NCBI GenBank assembly: GCA_902727945.1
Contig: CACVAV010000397.1
Location: 1-9,378, forward strand
Length of the DNA stretch: 9,378 bases
Source: an uncultured Thiotrichaceae bacterium
GTDB taxonomy: Bacteria; Pseudomonadota; Gammaproteobacteria; Thiotrichales; Thiotrichaceae
Direction of reading: 5' to 3'
How positions within the stretch are numbered: the first letter of the stretch is position 1; the number at the start of each line of letters is the position of its first letter. The position numbers and the translations under genes were made by a program. This document shows positions 6,092 to 9,378 of the stretch, piece by piece. The notes under the pieces were generated by a model. That model worked only from the letters and a program-made list of their open reading frames with translations, made no database searches and was not told the DNA's origin.

Positions 6092-6684
6092 CACAGGCTA
6101 CCTTTAGTTGACGGCATGATACCCGCCATACGTGGGTCAGGTGTCACCGCCATACGCAGCGCACGTCCGAAGGCTTTGAATACTGTTTCAGCAATATGGT
6201 GTGCGTTGCGGCCTTGTAAGTTATCGATGTGCAGGGTGATCAATGCGTGATTGACGAAGCCCTGAAAGAACTCATGGAACAGGTCAGTATCGAAACTACC
6301 GATGTGTGAGCGTTTATAGTCAGCACGATGTTCCAGTCCCGGTCGTCCGGAAAAATCAATCACAACACGGGATAAAGCCTCATCCAACGGCACATAAGCA
6401 TGCCCGTAACGACACAAGCCCTTTTTGTCACCAACAGCCTTAGTGAAGGCTTGTCCGAGTGTGATGCCAATATCTTCAACGGTATGGTGATCATCAATCT
6501 GATTATCACCCTCACAAACGATGTCGATATCAATCATGCCATGACGGGCAATCTGATCCATCATGTGATCCAGAAACGGCACACCCGTAGAGAAGCTGGA
6601 TTGTCCACTTCCGTCAAGATTGATAGAAACCTTAATGCGGGTTTCGAGCGTATTACGTTCAACAGTGGCAATGCGGTCGGTCAT
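6091..6684 (-). CDS. hisB: Imidazoleglycerol-phosphate dehydratase
   Basis: Dehydrates imidazole glycerol phosphate to imidazole acetol phosphate, a middle step of histidine biosynthesis; a manganese-dependent cytoplasmic enzyme that normally assembles into a 24-mer. At 197 residues it is the single-function form, without the N-terminal histidinol-phosphatase domain fused in E. coli HisB. Both metal-binding signatures of the internally duplicated fold are intact: DHHTVED (65-71) and AHHIAE (161-166). The N-terminal VERNTLETRIKVSINLDG and the FLDHM motif (about 38-42) are also typical. No strong ribosome site is seen before the ATG. It overlaps hisH by one base and lies 78 bases downstream of rnd, a gap that holds an extended -10 candidate. 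It may therefore be read both from its own promoter and from rnd. Confidence 0.97.
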   Translation of the reverse strand: MTDRIATVERNTLETRIKVSINLDGSGQSSFSTGVPFLDHMMDQIARHGMIDIDIVCEGDNQIDDHHTVEDIGITLGQAFTKAVGDKKGLCRYGHAYVPLDEALSRVVIDFSGRPGLEHRADYKRSHIGSFDTDLFHEFFQGFVNHALITLHIDNLQGRNAHHIAETVFKAFGRALRMAVTPDPRMAGIMPSTKGSL

Positions 6685-6715
6685 TAGTTTTCACAGTGGT
6701 TTGTCAGAAAACTGA

Positions 6716-6724
6716 AATATACCA
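6716..6724 (-). promoter_or_regulatory. Extended -10 promoter candidate for hisBH
   Basis: On the minus strand TGGTATATT gives a TATATT -10 (6716-6721, five of six bases) preceded by the TGn extension (6722-6724). No good -35 is present, as is common for extended -10 promoters. It lies in the 78-base gap between rnd and hisB, about 32 bases before the hisB start. Confidence 0.4.
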
Positions 6725-6762
6725 TCAACGGTGGCTAATGAGCAGTATGACCTGCGTATTTA

Positions 6763-7902
6763 TCAGGTATCAATTTTTAGCTGCAGGTTTTCAATGCGCA
6801 TGACTATTTTGCCGTTTAACAGATCGGCGAATACCTCATTCATTAAACTGCCACGCCAGTCATCGGACAGATTGTCCCGGCCCTCTGAGAGCATTTTTTC
6901 AACCTGACTGCGGGTAGCAATCATTTGCGGGGAGATATTATTTTCCCGTGCCTGCTGATTAACTAAGACCATTAACAAGTCCGCGACCAAGGCTAATTGT
7001 GCGTCCAGCTTACGTTTTTTAGGTAATTCCGGCCATTCTTCACGCGGTAGTGCCTGACCTTTTTCAATCAGAGACAGCCAGAGTTTGCCATTGCGGGTGA
7101 TTTGTTCAGGCTTCAAGCCCCGGACTTGTTGGAAAGACTCAAGGTCAGCTACTTTCATGCGCACAATATCAATTAATACTTCATCAGACAGTAACCAGCG
7201 GCGCGGCAGGTCTTTTTTAATGGCTTGTTCTTCACGCCAGGCGGCCAACTCCCGTAAAGCTGTTAGCTGTGCAGGTTTCAGTAGATGTACGCCCTTAACA
7301 CGTTTCCAGCAACCACGCGGATCAGGTTCATATTGTGTGGCATCTTCCAGGTGGCTAAACGATTTTTGTAGCCAGCTCAGACGGCCTGACTCCTCCAGTT
7401 GCTGTAGTAGCATAGGGTACATGTCACGCAGATAAGTGACATCGCCAATAGCGTACTCCAGTTGCTTCTGGCTGAGTGGGCGGCGTGACCAATCCGTACG
7501 TGATTGTGACTTGTCCAATTGCACACCTAATAGCTGTTCAACCAGTCGCGCATAACCCATCTGATCACCCAGGCCTAATACTGCTGCCGCGATTTGGGTA
7601 TCGAAAATGGATGACGGAATGGCGTCACTGAGCTGATAGACGATTTCAAGATCCTGCCATGCCGCATGAAAAACTTTGACCATCTCTTTGCGGTATATCC
7701 AGTCAAAAAATGGACTGAGATCTTTAATAGCCAGCGGATCAATACAAGCCTGAGTGGTTTCGGTGGCCACTTGAATCAGGCACAGTTTAGGAAAGTAAGT
7801 CTTTTCACGAATGAATTCGGTATCCAGCATGACCCACTTTGCTGAGTCAACACGTTCCAAATAGCCGGACAAAGCTTCACTGTTATCAATGTATTCGAAC
7901 AT
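6763..7902 (-). CDS. rnd: Ribonuclease D
   Basis: A 3'-to-5' exoribonuclease that trims the 3' ends of tRNA precursors and other small stable RNAs in the cytoplasm. It has 379 residues, matching the usual length of about 370-380. The DEDDy exonuclease domain fills the first half, with all metal-site residues visible: Asp27 and Glu29 (LDTEF), Asp84 (HAAWQDLEIV), and Tyr150 and Asp154 (YAIGDVTYL). An HRDC domain for RNA binding follows at about 210-285 (LLKPAQLTALRELAAWREE), then a helical C-terminal region as in E. coli RNase D. The ATG at 7902 opens with MFEYIDNSEAL and is preceded by AGAAG. A perfect TATAAT lies 29 bases upstream of it. The gene is first in the rnd-hisB-hisH string; no functional link to histidine synthesis is implied. 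Confidence 0.96.
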   Translation of the reverse strand: MFEYIDNSEALSGYLERVDSAKWVMLDTEFIREKTYFPKLCLIQVATETTQACIDPLAIKDLSPFFDWIYRKEMVKVFHAAWQDLEIVYQLSDAIPSSIFDTQIAAAVLGLGDQMGYARLVEQLLGVQLDKSQSRTDWSRRPLSQKQLEYAIGDVTYLRDMYPMLLQQLEESGRLSWLQKSFSHLEDATQYEPDPRGCWKRVKGVHLLKPAQLTALRELAAWREEQAIKKDLPRRWLLSDEVLIDIVRMKVADLESFQQVRGLKPEQITRNGKLWLSLIEKGQALPREEWPELPKKRKLDAQLALVADLLMVLVNQQARENNISPQMIATRSQVEKMLSEGRDNLSDDWRGSLMNEVFADLLNGKIVMRIENLQLKIDT

Positions 7903-7930
7903 TTATGTATTCTTCTGGTTGGATGCATTC

Positions 7931-7959
7931 ATTATACGCGCATTTCTACTGTGAAAGTC
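7931..7959 (-). promoter_or_regulatory. rnd promoter, perfect -10 with poor -35
   Basis: On the minus strand a perfect TATAAT sits at 7931-7936, predicting a start near 7924 and a leader of about 21 bases. At a 17-base spacing the -35 position (7954-7959) reads GACTTT, a poor match, and lies within a perfect inverted repeat. A weak -35 under a palindrome suggests control by a DNA-binding protein, possibly an activator. Confidence 0.5.
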
Positions 7960-7970
7960 GCAGACTTTCA
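7952..7970. promoter_or_regulatory. Perfect inverted repeat, candidate operator at the rnd promoter
   Basis: TGAAAGTC-GCA-GACTTTCA is a perfect eight-base inverted repeat with a three-base centre (19 bp in all), the size of a site for a dimeric helix-turn-helix regulator. Its left arm covers the -35 position of the rnd promoter. It has no T run on either side, so it is not a terminator. The regulator is unknown. Confidence 0.5.
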
Positions 7971-8050
7971 TGCTTGGGGTGCATGTGCGTTAGCATTAAA
8001 TGTATGTTAGTAAATTATAATAAAATAATTTCTTTAGAAACAAAAGCTTA

Positions 8051-8078
8051 TTGACTTAGCAATATAATTAAGTAGACT
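8051..8078 (+). promoter_or_regulatory. Candidate promoter of the plus-strand small RNA
   Basis: TTGACT (8051-8056, five of six bases) and TAGACT (8073-8078, four of six) are 16 bases apart and predict a start near 8085, two bases before the first hairpin. Two perfect TATAAT boxes at 8016-8021 and 8063-8068 lack good -35 partners and may be chance in this AT-rich stretch. Confidence 0.35.
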
Positions 8079-8084
8079 GGATTT

Positions 8085-8214
8085 ATGATTCGATAATTAC
8101 TATTGAATCAGCTTATTCCTCAACCGCTAGTGAGGATGCGTTACAGCTTAGGGAGTTAAGATGTGACGATTTTTTAAAGGCCTGTACTCTTATCGGGTCA
8201 GGCCTTTAATTTTT
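8085..8214 (+). ncRNA. Candidate small non-coding RNA, three hairpins
   Basis: About 130 bases with the build of a bacterial trans-acting small RNA. Hairpin 1 pairs 8087-8095 (GATTCGATA) with 8101-8109 (TATTGAATC) around a five-base loop, with one G-U. Hairpin 2 pairs TCCTCA (8117-8122) with TGAGGA (8131-8136). A mostly single-stranded stretch follows (8137-8173). The last hairpin is the strong terminator at 8174-8209 with its U tract. No ORF of useful size lies inside. It sits between the divergent rnd promoter and the 3' end of the secreted protease gene, so it is not the leader or tail of a plus-strand gene. I do not recognise an RNA family. The 5' end is an estimate from the promoter candidate. 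Confidence 0.45.
8174..8214 (+). terminator. Strong Rho-independent terminator, plus strand
   Basis: An eleven-pair perfect stem TTAAAGGCCTG (8174-8184) / CAGGCCTTTAA (8199-8209) is followed directly by five T (8210-8214). Four more pairs (ACTC 8186-8189 with GGGT 8195-8198) close the loop. On the minus strand the stem is followed by AAAATCG rather than a T run, so it favours plus-strand transcripts. It may still help to end the protease message that arrives from the right. Confidence 0.85.
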
Positions 8215-8264
8215 CAAAAATGCTGCGCCTCAAAACACTTGCTTACACTCACACAATATTGCCG

Positions 8265-9378
8265 TTACTGTCCCGATAAAAAAGCTTCGATTGCGCCTGA
8301 AACTAACTGTGCCGTATTGTTTAACGAGTTGCTCAGGTTAATGCCTTCGATCAGGCTGTCATTGCGTAGCCCCATCAGGTAACGGGTAATTAATAAGGCA
8401 TCTTTGTTGCGGGTGCTCAGGCCATCCTGATCAATATCTATATTAGCCGTTGCAGCAGCGATGCGATCTTCTAATGCCGCAATATCAATAGTCTGATCAG
8501 TAATGCCTGTGAGTAAAGCTGCTCCACGGATACCCTCCAGATAGCGCCCCAGCAGAACACCATCTGTCAGGGCCTGTAAACTGCCACTATTATTCAGTAA
8601 GCCCTGAAGTGGTGTTGATAGTGTTCCCAGCCAATTGGAAATATAGGGATAAAACCGTTCCAGCCTGGCATATTCATCAGCTTCATCAGGCGTGATGCAA
8701 CTGGATGAGCCACCGACCAGATTACCTTTTAGTAAGCGCTGTCCGTCTACAGTAGCCCATACCCCGGAGCCACTGCTTCCGGGAGAAGTGATACCCTGAT
8801 CCCAATGGACTTGAAAGAAATCGCCGAGCGGGTCATTGTAAACAATATAGCCACCGGTTGTGCCGCTGAGTCTGGCATAGTTGCTGAAAGTTCCGGCTGC
8901 AAACTGTTTGGGGTTTCCCAAGCCGTGATGAATGCCTTTCATGTCATCCTGAGCCTGGACTGATTCCAGTGACCAGCCCGACATTAATGTGCCTGCCGGT
9001 GGCGGGTTATTGATCTGAACCAGTGTGCTATCCAGGCTGCCCTGACTGTGCAACAGTGTGGCTCCTCCGGAAACTTGTACTGAGCTGGCATCGTCAGCGC
9101 CGCAACTGCTTTCGCGGTTTAACCAGAAAAAATCCATACTGGCTGCGCTACTGCTGTTATCAATACAATGCGTGGCGGTCAGGAAATAGGGAATCTGGGT
9201 ACCGGTATCCATGTCAGCCATCAGCGTGCCTGAACACAAATACGTATTCCCGTCTGATTCGGTATAGATATAACGGGCAACGGCTTTTGCAGTTTCCTGC
9301 CACACTGCCGGTGCACAGGCGATACTGATGTCACAACTGCTGAAAGCCTTGGTGGTGCCGGATTTAAACTCAGATTTA
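8265..9378 (-). CDS. Secreted lysyl-endopeptidase-like serine protease with dockerin-like tail, N-terminus cut
   Basis: A trypsin-fold (S1) protease closest to Achromobacter protease I, which cleaves after lysine. The frame stays open to the window edge, so the start, signal peptide and any pro-region lie outside; a GTG at 9305 is internal. The visible part starts the mature domain with CDISIAC, like the Cys pattern of the lysyl endopeptidase. The triad is intact: His in TATHC (codon 9170-9168), Asp in SLDSTLVQINN (9032-9030) and Ser in PGSSGSG (8774-8772), with GGSSSC after it. Cysteines sit where disulfides form in that family. After the catalytic domain come two dockerin-like repeats, LQALTDGVLLGRYLEGIRG and DIDQDGLSTRNKDALLITRY, each ending in a G-[IL]-R motif. 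Only the second keeps the acidic calcium loop. Lysine preference is inferred from the family. Confidence 0.9.
   Translation of the reverse strand, partial: KSEFKSGTTKAFSSCDISIACAPAVWQETAKAVARYIYTESDGNTYLCSGTLMADMDTGTQIPYFLTATHCIDNSSSAASMDFFWLNRESSCGADDASSVQVSGGATLLHSQGSLDSTLVQINNPPPAGTLMSGWSLESVQAQDDMKGIHHGLGNPKQFAAGTFSNYARLSGTTGGYIVYNDPLGDFFQVHWDQGITSPGSSGSGVWATVDGQRLLKGNLVGGSSSCITPDEADEYARLERFYPYISNWLGTLSTPLQGLLNNSGSLQALTDGVLLGRYLEGIRGAALLTGITDQTIDIAALEDRIAAATANIDIDQDGLSTRNKDALLITRYLMGLRNDSLIEGINLSNSLNNTAQLVSGAIEAFLSGQ

Noticed and set aside
8012..8031. Inverted repeat AAATTAT / ATAATTT
   Set aside because: It is made only of A and T in an AT-rich stretch, would form a weak hairpin, and is expected by chance.
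7839..8054. A 71-codon plus-strand frame running from rnd into the gap
   Set aside because: It is antisense to rnd at its start, crosses the rnd promoter and palindrome, is Cys/Tyr rich in an untypical way, and has no ribosome site.
8136..8159. A seven-codon frame ATG...TAA inside the candidate small RNA
   Set aside because: The GAGG in front of it touches the start codon and is paired in hairpin 2; the length is within chance.
8174..8209. Use of the strong hairpin as a dedicated terminator of the minus-strand protease gene
   Set aside because: On the minus strand the stem is followed by A-rich sequence rather than a T run, so it is at best a secondary function.
1..9378. tRNA, rRNA, CRISPR arrays, insertion sequences or attachment sites
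   Set aside because: I saw no cloverleaf sequence, regularly spaced repeats, transposase frame or flanking terminal repeats anywhere in the window.

Overview
The window looks like chromosomal DNA of a gammaproteobacterium. HemF, HisB, HisH, RNase D and the class I fructose-1,6-bisphosphatase all read like the forms found in that class, base composition is by eye a little under 50 % GC, and a secreted lysyl-endopeptidase-like protease carries a dockerin-like tail. I cannot name a genus from sequence alone.

Layout, left to right. (1) 1-896, minus strand: fructose-1,6-bisphosphatase (fbp), cut by the window edge so that its C-terminus is missing. (2) 897-1338: a gene-free stretch with a well-formed minus-strand terminator, two hairpins and a 13-bp direct repeat. 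It may encode a small RNA or a structured leader. (3) 1339-4098, plus strand: an apparent signalling module of an ECF sigma factor, a single-span membrane anti-sigma factor without the usual zinc ligands, and an exported subtilisin-family (S8) protease. A possible 28-codon ORF lies just before the protease. (4) 4136-5056, minus: hemF (heme synthesis), divergent from a small DUF1840 gene at 5131-5451. (5) 5459-7902, minus: rnd (RNase D), hisB and hisH, with hisB and hisH overlapping and no hisA or hisF next to them. (6) 7903-8264: a gene-free stretch with the rnd promoter, a perfect inverted repeat over its -35 position, and on the other strand a candidate small RNA with three hairpins, the last being a strong terminator. 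(7) 8265-9378, minus: a secreted lysyl-endopeptidase-like serine protease, cut by the right edge so that its N-terminus is missing, with two C-terminal dockerin-like repeats.

How the genes work together. The housekeeping genes serve separate pathways (gluconeogenesis, heme, histidine, RNA processing). The clearest functional unit is the sigma / anti-sigma / protease trio. The periplasmic domain of the anti-sigma factor and the N-terminal pro-region of the protease show a similar order of predicted strands and helices, which suggests the two proteins communicate in the periplasm. That link is inference. The most interesting items outside protein genes are the two terminators that close no annotated gene, at 1035-1061 (minus) and 8174-8214 (plus).
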